Counted from the first letter of the stretch, positions 41,985 to 50,220 are shown. The stretch is 64,000 nucleotides of DNA from Pseudomonas sp. dw_358 (GCF_018449655.1 NZ_JAAVUX010000013.1:94841-158840), one strand, 5' to 3'. Program-made: numbers and translations. Notes: generated by a model not told the origin, from the letters alone.

Positions 41985-42884
41985 GTGCTCAACTATCGCC
42001 AACTGCAGTACTTCTGGACCGTGGCTCGTGCCGGCAGCATCGTGCGCGCCAGCGAACAGCTGAACCTGACGGCGCAGACCATCAGCGGGCAGATCAGCCT
42101 GCTGGAGCAGAGCATGGGCACCGACCTGTTTCGCAAGGTCGGGCGTCAGCTGGAGCTGACTGAAGCCGGGCGCCGGGCCCTGCCCTACGCGGAGCAGATC
42201 TTCCAACTGGGCCATGAACTGGAAACCCTGTTGCGCGCACAACCCGGTCAGCAGCCCGTGGCCTTTCGCGTGGGCGTGGCCGACGTGGTGCCCAAATCCA
42301 TCGTCTACCGCTTGCTGGCCCCGACCCTGGAACAGGACGAACCGCTGCGCATCAGTTGCCGCGAGGACAAGCTTGAACGCCTGCTGGCCGACCTCGCGAT
42401 CCAGCGCCTTGATCTGGTGATCTCCGACAGCCCCATGCCCAGTCACCTGGACGTCAAAGGCGTGAGCCGGAAACTGGGGGAATGCGGGATCAGTTTCTTT
42501 GCCACCGCCGACCTCGCTGCCCGCCATCCAGGGCCTTTCCCGTACTGTCTGCACAACGCGCCGTTATTGATTCCCGGCCCGGAAACCATGGTGCGCAGCC
42601 GCCTGTTACGCTGGCTGGGGGATCTGCAAATCAGCGCACGCATCGTCGGCGAGTTCGATGACAGCGCGCTGATGCAGGCCTTCGGGCAATCGGGCAGCGG
42701 TGTGTTCATCGCCCCCAGCGTCATCGCCGAGGAAGTCTGTCGCCAGCTCGGCGTGGAACTGATCGGCCAGACCGAGGCGGTCAGCGAGGCCTTTTTTGCC
42801 ATTTCGGTTGAGCGTAAGGTCAGCCACCCCGGCGTCAGGGCGATCACCGAGGGCGCCCGCCGCGATCTGTTCAGCGCCAGCTAG
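41985..42884 (+). CDS. LysR-family transcriptional regulator (NhaR-like)
   Basis: This 299-residue protein has a LysR helix-turn-helix (LNYRQLQYFWTVARAGSI, then SEQLNLTAQTISGQI) and a LysR substrate-binding domain. The opening and the phrase DLVISDSPMPSHLDVKGVSR are close to NhaR, the activator of the Na+/H+ antiporter nhaA in enterobacteria. No antiporter is next to it; the divergent neighbour is a TerC-like protein. GTG at 41985 with GGAG upstream is preferred to a TTG four codons earlier. Confidence 0.85.
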   Translation: MLNYRQLQYFWTVARAGSIVRASEQLNLTAQTISGQISLLEQSMGTDLFRKVGRQLELTEAGRRALPYAEQIFQLGHELETLLRAQPGQQPVAFRVGVADVVPKSIVYRLLAPTLEQDEPLRISCREDKLERLLADLAIQRLDLVISDSPMPSHLDVKGVSRKLGECGISFFATADLAARHPGPFPYCLHNAPLLIPGPETMVRSRLLRWLGDLQISARIVGEFDDSALMQAFGQSGSGVFIAPSVIAEEVCRQLGVELIGQTEAVSEAFFAISVERKVSHPGVRAITEGARRDLFSAS

Positions 42885-42914
42885 AACAGCGCCGAGGTCA
42901 GCGGACGCGAACGA

Positions 42915-42940
42915 GGCGTGGGGCCGGTCAGCCCCACGCC
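42915..42940. terminator. 10-bp hairpin between convergent genes
   Basis: GGCGTGGGGC and GCCCCACGCC pair perfectly around a six-base loop between the ends of the nhaR-like and DUF1993 genes. There is no clear T-run on either strand. It is probably a shared two-way transcript end. Confidence 0.5.
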
Positions 42941-42953
42941 CGATCAAACCTGT

Positions 42954-43463
42954 TCAAGGCTTGCCGATGAAATCCATCTTGCCGATCTCGACGCCGTTGT
43001 GGCGCAAGATCGCGTAAGCCGTGGTCACGTGGAAGAAAAACTGCGGCAGGCCGTAGGTCAGCAGGTAGCTCTGGCCGGTGAAGCGTTTTTCCTTGGGGGT
43101 GCCGGGACGGGTGATGATCTCGCGACCTTCCTGACCATCGATCTGTGCCGGCTCGATGCTGGCAATGAAAGCCAGTACCTTGGCGATCAAGGCTTGCAGG
43201 TCGGCAAAATTCTTTTCGGCATCCGGGTAGGACGGCACTTCGACGCCGGCCAGGCGGGCAGTAACGCCCTTGGCGAAGTCCACGGCGATCTGCACCTGGC
43301 GCACCAGTTGAAACATGTCCGGATACAGGCGCGCCTGCAACAGGGCGTCAGGCTCGATCTTGCGCTCGCCGGCCTGAGCTTCGGCCTTGACGAGGATCGC
43401 CGACAGGCTGTCAAGCATCTGTTTGAAGACGGGAACGGAGGCAGCGTACAAAGAAATGCTCAT
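42954..43463 (-). CDS. DUF1993 (DinB-like) protein
   Basis: This 169-residue protein opens MSISLYAASVPVFKQMLDSL and carries LYPDMFQLVRQVQIAVDFAK, the core of DUF1993. FFFHVTTAYAILRHNGVEIG closes it with a conserved histidine. The fold is a four-helix DinB-like bundle; function is unknown. AGGA lies six bases before the ATG. The long upstream frame covers the hexamer repeat and is not coding. Confidence 0.85.
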   Translation of the reverse strand: MSISLYAASVPVFKQMLDSLSAILVKAEAQAGERKIEPDALLQARLYPDMFQLVRQVQIAVDFAKGVTARLAGVEVPSYPDAEKNFADLQALIAKVLAFIASIEPAQIDGQEGREIITRPGTPKEKRFTGQSYLLTYGLPQFFFHVTTAYAILRHNGVEIGKMDFIGKP

Positions 43464-43502
43464 GGGGATTCCTGAACGGGAAGGTTTTATAAGGAACGGA
43501 CC

Positions 43503-43532
43503 GGCAGCGGCAGCGGCAGCGGCAGCGGCAGT
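43503..43532. repeat. five tandem GGCAGC hexamers in a divergent promoter region
   Basis: Four exact copies and one copy with a final T form a simple-sequence repeat in the 130 bases separating the DUF1993 and YceH-like start codons. Slippage would change promoter spacing for either gene without altering protein. Confidence 0.85.
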
Positions 43533-43593
43533 CGATGCGCTTTTATTGCATACTCGCCCCTCAACAACGACCTGATCGCCGAGAGACCGCACC

Positions 43594-44238
43594 ATGTCCG
43601 CCGAACACGATACTCCAGATGCCGCTCCACTCAATAGCACGGATGTCCGGGTCCTCGGCTCGTTGATCGAAAAACAGGCCAGCAACCCGGAAACCTACCC
43701 GCTGACCCTCAACGCGCTGGTGCTGGCCTGCAACCAGAAAACCAGCCGGGAGCCGGTGACCCAACTGACCCCCGGTCAAGTCGGCCAAAGCCTGCGCGGC
43801 CTGGAAAACCTCGGCATGGCACGCCTGGTCATGGGCAGCCGCGCCGACCGCTGGGAACAGCGCCTGGACAAGGCATTGGAGCTGGTCCCGGCGCAACTGA
43901 CGCTGTTGGGCCTGATGTTTCTGCGCGGTCCGCAGACTGTCAATGAACTGCTGACCCGCAGCAACCGCCTGCACGCTTTTGAAGATGCCGCACAAGTGCT
44001 GCACCAGCTGGAACGCCTGATCGCCCGCGATCTGGCCGTGCACCTGCCGCGTCAGACCGGCCAGCGCGAAGACCGCTACAGCCACGCTCTCGGCGACCCG
44101 GCAGAGCAACAGGCGATTCTCGACGCCCGGCAGAACACCCCCGAGCGCAGCAGCGGCCCGGGGGTGTCCGCCGAACGTATCGAAGAACTGGAAGCGCGCA
44201 TTGCCGCCCTCGAAGAGCGGCTGTCCCGGCTGGAGTGA
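43594..44238 (+). CDS. yceH: YceH-like DUF480 protein
   Basis: This 214-residue protein has two winged-helix-like repeats. It carries VRVLGSLIEKQASNPETYPL, TLNALVLACNQKTSREPV and LGMARLVMGSRADRWEQR, all diagnostic of YceH. The C-terminus is a short coiled coil (ERIEELEARIAALEERLS). Family function is unknown, though the fold suggests nucleic-acid or protein contact. Its stop is directly adjacent to the stop of the opposite-strand gene, with no gap. Confidence 0.9.
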   Translation: MSAEHDTPDAAPLNSTDVRVLGSLIEKQASNPETYPLTLNALVLACNQKTSREPVTQLTPGQVGQSLRGLENLGMARLVMGSRADRWEQRLDKALELVPAQLTLLGLMFLRGPQTVNELLTRSNRLHAFEDAAQVLHQLERLIARDLAVHLPRQTGQREDRYSHALGDPAEQQAILDARQNTPERSSGPGVSAERIEELEARIAALEERLSRLE

Positions 44239-45054
44239 TCAGGTCCGGGCGTATTGCGCTGCGGCTTCCCGCTGGGCGTCAGTGGGCCGCACCCCGGTGT
44301 ACAGGACAAACTGTTCAAGAGCCTGAATGGCCGCCACTTCGTAGCCGGTGATCACCGCTTTGCCCAATTGCCGCGCCAGACGAATGAAAGGCGTCTCGGC
44401 CGGCAAGGCGACCACGTCGAAAACCTGTTCGGCGGCTTCGACGACCTCGGCTGGAAACGCCAGGTCACCTGCCTGCGGCCCTCCTTCCATGCCCACCGGC
44501 GTCACATTGATCAACAGCGGCGCGCACAGGGTGCCCAGGGTAGCCTGCCAATCGTAACCACAAGCCTTGGCCAGCGCCGGGCCGGCCTCGGCGTTTCGAG
44601 CCACGATGACGCCGTTGCGAAAGCCGGCATCGCGCAAGGCACACGCCACCGCCTTGGCCATCCCGCCGCTGCCCAGCAGCACGAACCGCCGAGCGGGATC
44701 CACCGAATGGCTGAGCAGTAGCTGGCGTATTGCCATATAATCGGTGTTGTAAGCCTTGAGATGGCCGTCGGTGTTGACCAGGGTGTTGATCGAGTCGATC
44801 GCCTGTGCCGACGGGTCGAGTTCGTCGACCAGCGCAATGCAATCTTCCTTGAACGGCATCGACACCCCGCAGCCACGGATGCCCAAGGCACGAATACCGC
44901 TGACAGCGGCCGGCAGGTCGCCGGTGGTGCAGGCCTTGTAGTAATAGTTCAGGCCCAGCTGCCGATACAGGTGGTTGTGGAAACGCACCCCGAAATTTCC
45001 GGGGCGCCCGGCCAGGGATATGCACAGCACGGTGTCACGTGTGGGAGTCTGCAA
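44239..45054 (-). CDS. shikimate 5-dehydrogenase-like protein (AroE paralogue)
   Basis: This 271-residue protein has an N-terminal catalytic domain with the Lys of GVSMPFKED and Asp of AYNTDY (catalytic pair), NTLVN, and a Rossmann loop VLLGSGGMAKAV. The usual GxPIxHSxSPxIHN opening of AroE is replaced by SLAGRPGNFGVRFHN, as in non-housekeeping SDH-like enzymes. It probably reduces or oxidises a shikimate/quinate-like compound. It is not near other aro genes except the type II dehydroquinase 16 kb away. Confidence 0.8.
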   Translation of the reverse strand: MQTPTRDTVLCISLAGRPGNFGVRFHNHLYRQLGLNYYYKACTTGDLPAAVSGIRALGIRGCGVSMPFKEDCIALVDELDPSAQAIDSINTLVNTDGHLKAYNTDYMAIRQLLLSHSVDPARRFVLLGSGGMAKAVACALRDAGFRNGVIVARNAEAGPALAKACGYDWQATLGTLCAPLLINVTPVGMEGGPQAGDLAFPAEVVEAAEQVFDVVALPAETPFIRLARQLGKAVITGYEVAAIQALEQFVLYTGVRPTDAQREAAAQYART

Positions 45055-45226
45055 GCTGATATCTCCTTAATATCGCTGTAGAATGGCTTTGACAAAGCCT
45101 TACACAAAATTTACCCAATGCTGGCAAAGATTCTTACAATTTCACTGTCATAGTGTTATCCCCGCGAACGTATTCGTGTCTATTGCAGCCACGAGCGCAG
45201 GGGAAGAAACACGAGGAACCATTATC

Positions 45227-45565
45227 ATGATTCGTCAATTTCCCAAGATTGCCTTGCTTATCGGTGCCCTGGCCGTTGCAGGTCAGGCCAATGCCTGGGG
45301 CTACGGCTACCACGGTGGTGGTTACCATGGCGGCGGTGGACGCGGTGGTTACGGCGTAGGTGCCGCCTTGTTGGGTGCAGTGGTCGGCGGCGCCGTGGTC
45401 GGCTCCATTGTTTCCAACTCCGAGCCACGCCCGGTCTACGTGCAGCAGCCGGTCTACGTGCAGGCGCCGCCTCCACCGGTCTACTACCAACCGGTGTACG
45501 CAGCCCCGCCACCGCCACCAGGCTACTACGCTCCGCCTCCTGGCTATTACGGTCCCCGCTACTGA
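45227..45565 (+). CDS. exported Gly-rich/Pro-Tyr-rich small protein
   Basis: This 112-residue protein has a signal peptide (MIRQFPKIALLIGALAVAGQANA), then a Gly/His/Tyr segment (GYGYHGGGYHGGGGRGGYG) and a glycine-zipper helix (ALLGAVVGGAVVGSIVS). A tail of repeated VYVQ and PPPPVYYQ/APPPPPGYYAPP units follows. It is probably a surface, periplasmic or outer-membrane-associated protein; no function is assigned. GAGGAA precedes the ATG at 45227. The open frame further upstream lacks support. It is followed by a 9-bp hairpin. Confidence 0.7.
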   Translation: MIRQFPKIALLIGALAVAGQANAWGYGYHGGGYHGGGGRGGYGVGAALLGAVVGGAVVGSIVSNSEPRPVYVQQPVYVQAPPPPVYYQPVYAAPPPPPGYYAPPPGYYGPRY

Positions 45566-45583
45566 GTCAGCGGCCCTGTGAGG

Positions 45584-45606
45584 TCCGGGCTCCTCACGAG
45601 CCCGGA
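45584..45606 (+). terminator. 9-bp hairpin after the Gly-rich protein gene
   Basis: TCCGGGCTC pairs with GAGCCCGGA around a five-base loop, starting 18 bases after the stop. No T-run follows, so intrinsic termination may be weak. Confidence 0.4.
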
Positions 45607-45736
45607 ACGACCAATGGACTGCGTCGATTGTGACTATCGACAGTGACAATTTTTCCCGGCGCGAGCCGCACCTTATTCTGGATGCCATGACCTGACGCGC
45701 ACGCTGCGCGAAGGATCCGGTTTCTGGAGGTGCCCC

Positions 45737-45916
45737 ATGAGTACAGTTGCAATCATGTCCGTTGTTGGCAGTGCCGTTCCAAGGGCGTTGCGCGAGGCAG
45801 GTTTGCTGGCCTGCTGGTATGTGGTCAGGAATGGCAAGCCGGTCACCGGCCCGCTGACCTCACTGGTCCAGGCCAAGGCGGCCAAGGAGACTTTCAACAG
45901 CTTTCTGGCCTGCTGA
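45737..45916 (+). CDS. small hypothetical protein (59 aa)
   Basis: An ATG with a strong GGAGG ribosome site opens a 59-codon frame. The protein starts MSTVAIMSVVG, contains the patch WYVVRNGKPVTGPL and ends FNSFLAC. A strong intrinsic terminator follows 36 bases after the stop, so this is very likely a monocistronic gene despite its size. Amphipathic, with no signal peptide. The WYVV.NGK.V.GP pattern resembles small beta-hairpin proteins in pseudomonads, but I cannot name a family. Confidence 0.75.
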   Translation: MSTVAIMSVVGSAVPRALREAGLLACWYVVRNGKPVTGPLTSLVQAKAAKETFNSFLAC

Positions 45917-45951
45917 ATGATTTAGTGTGCGTTGCTCCGCACTTTCCCTTT

Positions 45952-45975
45952 GCCCCGCTCCGTGCGGGGCTTTTT
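45952..45975 (+). terminator. Rho-independent terminator of the 59-aa gene
   Basis: GCCCCGC-TCCGT-GCGGGGC is followed by TTTTT. The stem is perfect (7 bp) and lies 36 bases after the stop codon. Confidence 0.9.
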
Positions 45976-46004
45976 GTGTCCAGTCGAATCATTACAGTAA
46001 TAAA

Positions 46005-46033
46005 TTGACAATCTCTTCGCTGAGACACATTAT
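46005..46033 (+). promoter_or_regulatory. probable sigma-70 promoter of pbpG
   Basis: TTGACA (46005-46010) is followed after 17 bases by CATTAT (46028-46033, four of six to consensus) in an AT-rich region. It lies about 150 bases upstream of the pbpG start, leaving a long leader of unknown role. Confidence 0.45.
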
Positions 46034-46187
46034 TTTTTCTTCAGAGAAATGTTAATCAGCTGCAGCGCCAATCGACACTGCACCCGGCTTCCACATAAAA
46101 TGTAACGTTATTTTCGGCAATACCCTTTTTCAAGTCGGCGACTGATCCGTTTACCACGGCATATCCAATTTTTAGTGAGCACTACGT

Positions 46188-47120
46188 TTGAAAATTTCTC
46201 TTTCGATCTTGAGCCTGTTGCTGGTCATGACGGGCACTGCTGTTGCATCGAACGCCAACAAACACGAGAAGCCTGCTGCTGCCCACCAGCCGGCCCCGTT
46301 GAAGCTGGCGTCAGGCAGTGCGCTGTTGATTGATCTGCAAACCAATAATGTCATTTATGAAAACAAACCCGACACCGTGATGCCGATCGCGTCGGTGACC
46401 AAGTTGATGACGGCCATGGTGGTGCTGGACGCCAAGCAGCCCATGAATGAAGTGATCGACGTCGATATCAGCCACACACCGGAGATGAAGGGCGTGTTTT
46501 CGCGGGTCAAGCTGGGCAGTGAGCTGGACCGCAAGAACATGATGCTGATTGCCCTCATGTCCTCGGAAAACCGTGCCGCCGCCAGCCTGGCGCACCATTA
46601 TCCGGGCGGCTATAACGCATTCATTGCGGCCATGAACGCCAAGGCGCGTTCCTTGGGCATGAGTCACACCCGGTATGTAGAACCCACCGGCTTGTCTACC
46701 CAGAACGTTTCGACGGCACGTGACTTGAGCAAGTTGCTGATCGCCGCTCGGCGTTATCCGATGCTCAGCGAGTTGAGCACCACGCGGGAAAAGACCGTGG
46801 CTTTCCACAACCCCAACTACACCCTGGGGTTTCATAACACCGATCACTTGCTCAGCAACAACAAGTGGGATATTCGTCTGACCAAAACGGGCTTCACTAA
46901 CGAAGCCGGTCATTGCCTGGTGTTGCTGACCACCATGGGCGGTCGTCCGGTGGCCATGGTCATTCTCGATGCGTTTGGCAAGTACACGCACTTTGCCGAT
47001 GCCAGCCGCCTGCGCAACTGGGTGGAAACCGGCAAGGGCGCCGGGGCACCCGCTGTGGCGCTGCGGTACAAGAGCGAAAAACATGCCTTGCGCAAGACCT
47101 CAGCCCAGGCTTCGGACTGA
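46188..47120 (+). CDS. pbpG: D-Ala-D-Ala endopeptidase PbpG (PBP7/8-like)
   Basis: This 310-residue periplasmic penicillin-binding enzyme has a signal peptide ending TAVAS. The catalytic motifs are complete: SVTK (Ser69-Lys72), SEN (126-128) and KTG (233-235). It cleaves cross-links in peptidoglycan during remodelling. The start appears to be TTG 46188, since no in-frame ATG gives a signal peptide, and the ribosome site is weak. It converges on the coiled-coil gene downstream. Confidence 0.92.
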   Translation: MKISLSILSLLLVMTGTAVASNANKHEKPAAAHQPAPLKLASGSALLIDLQTNNVIYENKPDTVMPIASVTKLMTAMVVLDAKQPMNEVIDVDISHTPEMKGVFSRVKLGSELDRKNMMLIALMSSENRAAASLAHHYPGGYNAFIAAMNAKARSLGMSHTRYVEPTGLSTQNVSTARDLSKLLIAARRYPMLSELSTTREKTVAFHNPNYTLGFHNTDHLLSNNKWDIRLTKTGFTNEAGHCLVLLTTMGGRPVAMVILDAFGKYTHFADASRLRNWVETGKGAGAPAVALRYKSEKHALRKTSAQASD

Positions 47121-47127
47121 AAGCTGG

Positions 47128-47153
47128 CACCCGACGCGCTGACGCGTCGGGTG
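47128..47153. terminator. perfect 11-bp hairpin between convergent genes
   Basis: CACCCGACGCG and CGCGTCGGGTG enclose CTGA between the end of pbpG and the end of the coiled-coil gene (stop at 47164). No T-run is present on either side. It is probably a shared 3'-end structure. Confidence 0.5.
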
Positions 47154-47163
47154 GCGACTCCTC

Positions 47164-47658
47164 TCACGCAGTGGTGTTGACCACTGAACCCGAGGTGCTC
47201 GACCCTTCTTCGGTCAGCGCTTGCAACAGCGAGGCCGAAGCGGTCTGCAGTGCGGCGCTGATGGACGCGACCTGAGTCGACGCTGCCGACACTTCGGCGG
47301 CCTTGGCATCCTGTGATTCCGAACTCGATTCAGCCTTTTGCATGGCTTGCTGAGCGGCCTGAAGCTGCTTTTGCAGGGCCGCAATTTCTTTTTGCAGCTC
47401 TTTTACGGTGTCGGAAGTGCTACTGCTGCTGTCGCTGGAAGACGAACCGCCACCCCCGCCCGCACCGCCACCGGCACCCGCCTGCTGAGTGCTGCCGGTT
47501 GCACCGGTGGACGACGTGCTGGTGGTGCCATCGGCGCTGGTGGTGGTACCGTCGGCATTGGTGGTGGTGCTGGACGCTGCCGTGTTGGAGGTTTTGACCG
47601 TGCTGGTCGTGGTGGTCGGGAGGGTCAATCCCGTTGAGATGTTACTGATGGTGCTCAT
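47164..47658 (-). CDS. Ser/Thr/Gly-rich coiled-coil protein (FlxA-like)
   Basis: This 164-residue protein has three parts. A Thr/Ser-rich N-terminus has NADGTTTSADGTT near-repeats, a Gly/Ser linker (GAGGGAGGGGGSSSSDSSSS) follows, and then comes a heptad coiled coil (VKELQKEIAALQKQLQAAQQ). The C-terminal third is Ser/Ala-rich. The coiled coil resembles FlxA-like proteins. No signal peptide is seen. AGGA lies eight bases before the ATG. Composition is unlike its neighbours and suggests a flexible or secreted/structural protein; function is unknown. Confidence 0.65.
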   Translation of the reverse strand: MSTISNISTGLTLPTTTTSTVKTSNTAASSTTTNADGTTTSADGTTSTSSTGATGSTQQAGAGGGAGGGGGSSSSDSSSSTSDTVKELQKEIAALQKQLQAAQQAMQKAESSSESQDAKAAEVSAASTQVASISAALQTASASLLQALTEEGSSTSGSVVNTTA

Positions 47659-47807
47659 GGGTCAGTCCTGTTGACGGAAGAGGTTCCTTTTCATCGACCC
47701 CGCGCCTGCCAACTTGAGATATATCGTGTATCAGAGGAGACACTTTCTGCTACGTGAAGGCTGTTGCCAGCCTCGTCCCTTTCCCCTCGCACTGCCTGGA
47801 ATTCACC

Positions 47808-48464
47808 ATGCTAGACGCCTTGTTGTTCGATCTCGATGGCACCCTGACCGCTACCGACGAGCTGCACCTGCTGGCCCTGCAACAATTGCTGGAAGAAGAA
47901 GGCCGGCTGTTCACCCGCCAGGAGTTCGACCTCCACGTCAGTGGCCGCGCCAACGCCGACCTGTGCCGCTACCTGTTTCCGGACCGGGACATCGGCTACC
48001 ACCAGCTGTTTTCCGACCGGAAAGAGCAGCGCTTTCGCGACCTGTCGCCGACCCTTGAACCGATCCCCGGCCTGTTGCGTCTGCTGCAGCTGGCGCAAAG
48101 CCGCGAGATCGGCAGGGTGGTGGTCACCAATGCACCCCGCGCCAACGCCGACCATATGTTGGGCGCCCTTGGACTGGTTGAACATTTCGCCCATGTGCTG
48201 GTGGCCGAAGAGCTGGAGCGGGCCAAACCCGACCCCCTGCCCTACCTTACCGGCCTCGACCGGCTGGGGGCGAAGGCCGAAAACGCCCTGGCCTTCGAAG
48301 ACTCGGTGCCCGGCCTGACCGCCGCCGTCAAGGCCGGGATCTTCACCGTGGCCCTGACCACCGGCCAGAGCCGCGAAACGCTGCTGGCGGCAGGGGCGCA
48401 CCTGGTGATCGACAACTTCGATGACCCGCAGTTGTGGCAGGTGATCGAGCAGCGCCTGGGCTGA
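47808..48464 (+). CDS. HAD-family phosphatase (subfamily IA, phosphoglycolate phosphatase-like)
   Basis: This 218-residue HAD hydrolase has motif I LLFDLDGTLT (nucleophile Asp8, Asp10), motif II VVVTNAP, a Lys in AKPDPLPYL and motif IV FEDSVPGLTAAVKAG. A helical cap lies between residues about 15 and 85. It dephosphorylates a small sugar phosphate or similar; the specific substrate cannot be told. The ATG at 47808 has TGGA nearby; 18 upstream codons lack support. Confidence 0.87.
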   Translation: MLDALLFDLDGTLTATDELHLLALQQLLEEEGRLFTRQEFDLHVSGRANADLCRYLFPDRDIGYHQLFSDRKEQRFRDLSPTLEPIPGLLRLLQLAQSREIGRVVVTNAPRANADHMLGALGLVEHFAHVLVAEELERAKPDPLPYLTGLDRLGAKAENALAFEDSVPGLTAAVKAGIFTVALTTGQSRETLLAAGAHLVIDNFDDPQLWQVIEQRLG

Positions 48465-48495
48465 GCGGACATGACCTGTCGGCGTGAATGACGGT

Positions 48496-50124
48496 TCAAG
48501 CCCCGCTCAACCGCGCCGTCACCTCGTTGAGCTGGCCGGACAACTCATGCAGCCGGGCGCTGGCCTCTTCGGTGCGCTGCACACTGTGTTGGTTGGCGCC
48601 GGCGATGGTGGTGATCTCCGTCAGGTTGCGGGAAATGTCTTCGGCCACGGAGGTCTGCTCTTCCGCCGCCGTGGCGATCTGCCGGTTCATGCCGCGAATC
48701 GCTTCGACCGCCTGGGTGATCCGCTCCAGCATCGCCCCAGTCCGAGTGACCTGGGCCACGCTCTGCTCGCTCTGGGCCTGACCGTTGCCGATGGCCTTGG
48801 CGGCGTCGATGGCGCCCAACTGCACGGCATCAATGATCTGGTTGATCTCGCTGATGGATGACGCCGTGCGCTGGGCCAGGCTGCGGACCTCATCCGCCAC
48901 CACGGCAAAACCACGCCCGGCCTCCCCGGCCCGGGCCGCCTCGATGGCCGCGTTGAGGGCCAGCAGATTGGTCTGCTCGGCGATGCCGCGCACCACCTCC
49001 AGCACCTTGCCCACCCGGCCACTGTCGGTTTCCAGTTGGCGGATGACCCCGGCCGTGGTGTCGATCGCCAGGCTCATCTGGGTGATCGCCGCCACGGTTG
49101 CTTGCATCACCTGCTCACCTTGCTGCGCCGATCGGTCCGCTTCGTCGGCCGCCTGTGCAGCGTCGATGGCGTGACGCGCCACTTCCTGGGCGGTAGCGGA
49201 CATCTCGGTCATGGCCGTAGCCACCTGATCGGTGCGATGAAACTGCTCCTGGGTGCCCACCGACATCTGATGGGCAATCTGGTGCAGCTCCGAGCTGGCG
49301 CCATCCAATTGCTCAGCGTTGCGCTTGAGGCGGCCGAAGGTGTCGGCGAGAAAGTCGCGCAGGGTATTGGCGGCCAGGGCCAACTGGCCCAGTTCGTCCT
49401 GGCGGGTGCTGGCCACGCGCTCCTGCAAGCGCCCACGGCTGAGGTCGGCGACATAGGCGATCAGGTCGGTGATCGGCTGCACCAGGCGCTTGCTCACCAG
49501 CCACAGGCTCAACAGCCCGATCAGCACACCGGACACCAGCACCACCAGCAACCCGGCCCAGACCGTGCGCTCGGCGCTGGCACTGATCAGCGCCGAGCGA
49601 TCGTCGCTGGCCTTGCGGACGTGAGCCACCAGCTCGCTCATACCCGCGCTGACCGCGCGATCGACTCCCTTGACCGCCTGATCACCCGCCGCCGGGTCGC
49701 CACCGGCCGCGACAAAGGCATCGCGGCCACGGCTGTATTCAGCCTCAAGGGTCTTGTGGGCGTCGCGCAGCGCCGCGATCTGCTGCTTGAGCGCCGGGTC
49801 GATATCCGCCTGAGTTGCCAGTTGCCCGAGGATGTCCTGTACCTGGCGGTAGCGCTCTTCGAACTGCCCCCAATACTTGTCGCGGTCAGCCGGGACCTTG
49901 CCGCGCAGCAGCACGTCTTTCCACTCCTGGACCTGAATCTTGAATTGCAGGTTGGCCTGATCGATCAGCTGCGAGGTGCGCAACGGCCCGTCGATCAGCT
50001 CGCGGTAGTCGCGCACGTTATTGGACAAAAAATTGAAACAACACAGGGCGATCAGCAGGATCGCCAGCAGACTGGCGCCGATGAGGCTCAGGATCTGGGC
50101 TTTGAGGGACCGATTGATGCGCAT
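48496..50124 (-). CDS. methyl-accepting chemotaxis protein
   Basis: This 542-residue chemoreceptor has TM1 (residues about 10-32), a mostly helical periplasmic sensor of about 155 residues and TM2 (188-210). A HAMP domain (RLVQPITDLIAYVADLSRG) and a long cytoplasmic coiled coil follow, with the tip EQTNLLALNAAIEAARAGE that binds CheA/CheW. The helical sensor looks like a four-helix bundle; its ligand is unknown. Because the ethanolamine genes lie directly upstream on the same strand, sensing an amine or related compound is one possibility, but this is only context. Confidence 0.9.
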   Translation of the reverse strand: MRINRSLKAQILSLIGASLLAILLIALCCFNFLSNNVRDYRELIDGPLRTSQLIDQANLQFKIQVQEWKDVLLRGKVPADRDKYWGQFEERYRQVQDILGQLATQADIDPALKQQIAALRDAHKTLEAEYSRGRDAFVAAGGDPAAGDQAVKGVDRAVSAGMSELVAHVRKASDDRSALISASAERTVWAGLLVVLVSGVLIGLLSLWLVSKRLVQPITDLIAYVADLSRGRLQERVASTRQDELGQLALAANTLRDFLADTFGRLKRNAEQLDGASSELHQIAHQMSVGTQEQFHRTDQVATAMTEMSATAQEVARHAIDAAQAADEADRSAQQGEQVMQATVAAITQMSLAIDTTAGVIRQLETDSGRVGKVLEVVRGIAEQTNLLALNAAIEAARAGEAGRGFAVVADEVRSLAQRTASSISEINQIIDAVQLGAIDAAKAIGNGQAQSEQSVAQVTRTGAMLERITQAVEAIRGMNRQIATAAEEQTSVAEDISRNLTEITTIAGANQHSVQRTEEASARLHELSGQLNEVTARLSGA

Positions 50125-50220
50125 GGGGCGGCAGGCCTGGGCAGAGAGGATGCCTCTGCATCGGCCAGCCAGCGGGGTTCTTGAGCCAGCGCCAAGCACT
50201 GGCCAGTATTTTGCCCGGCG

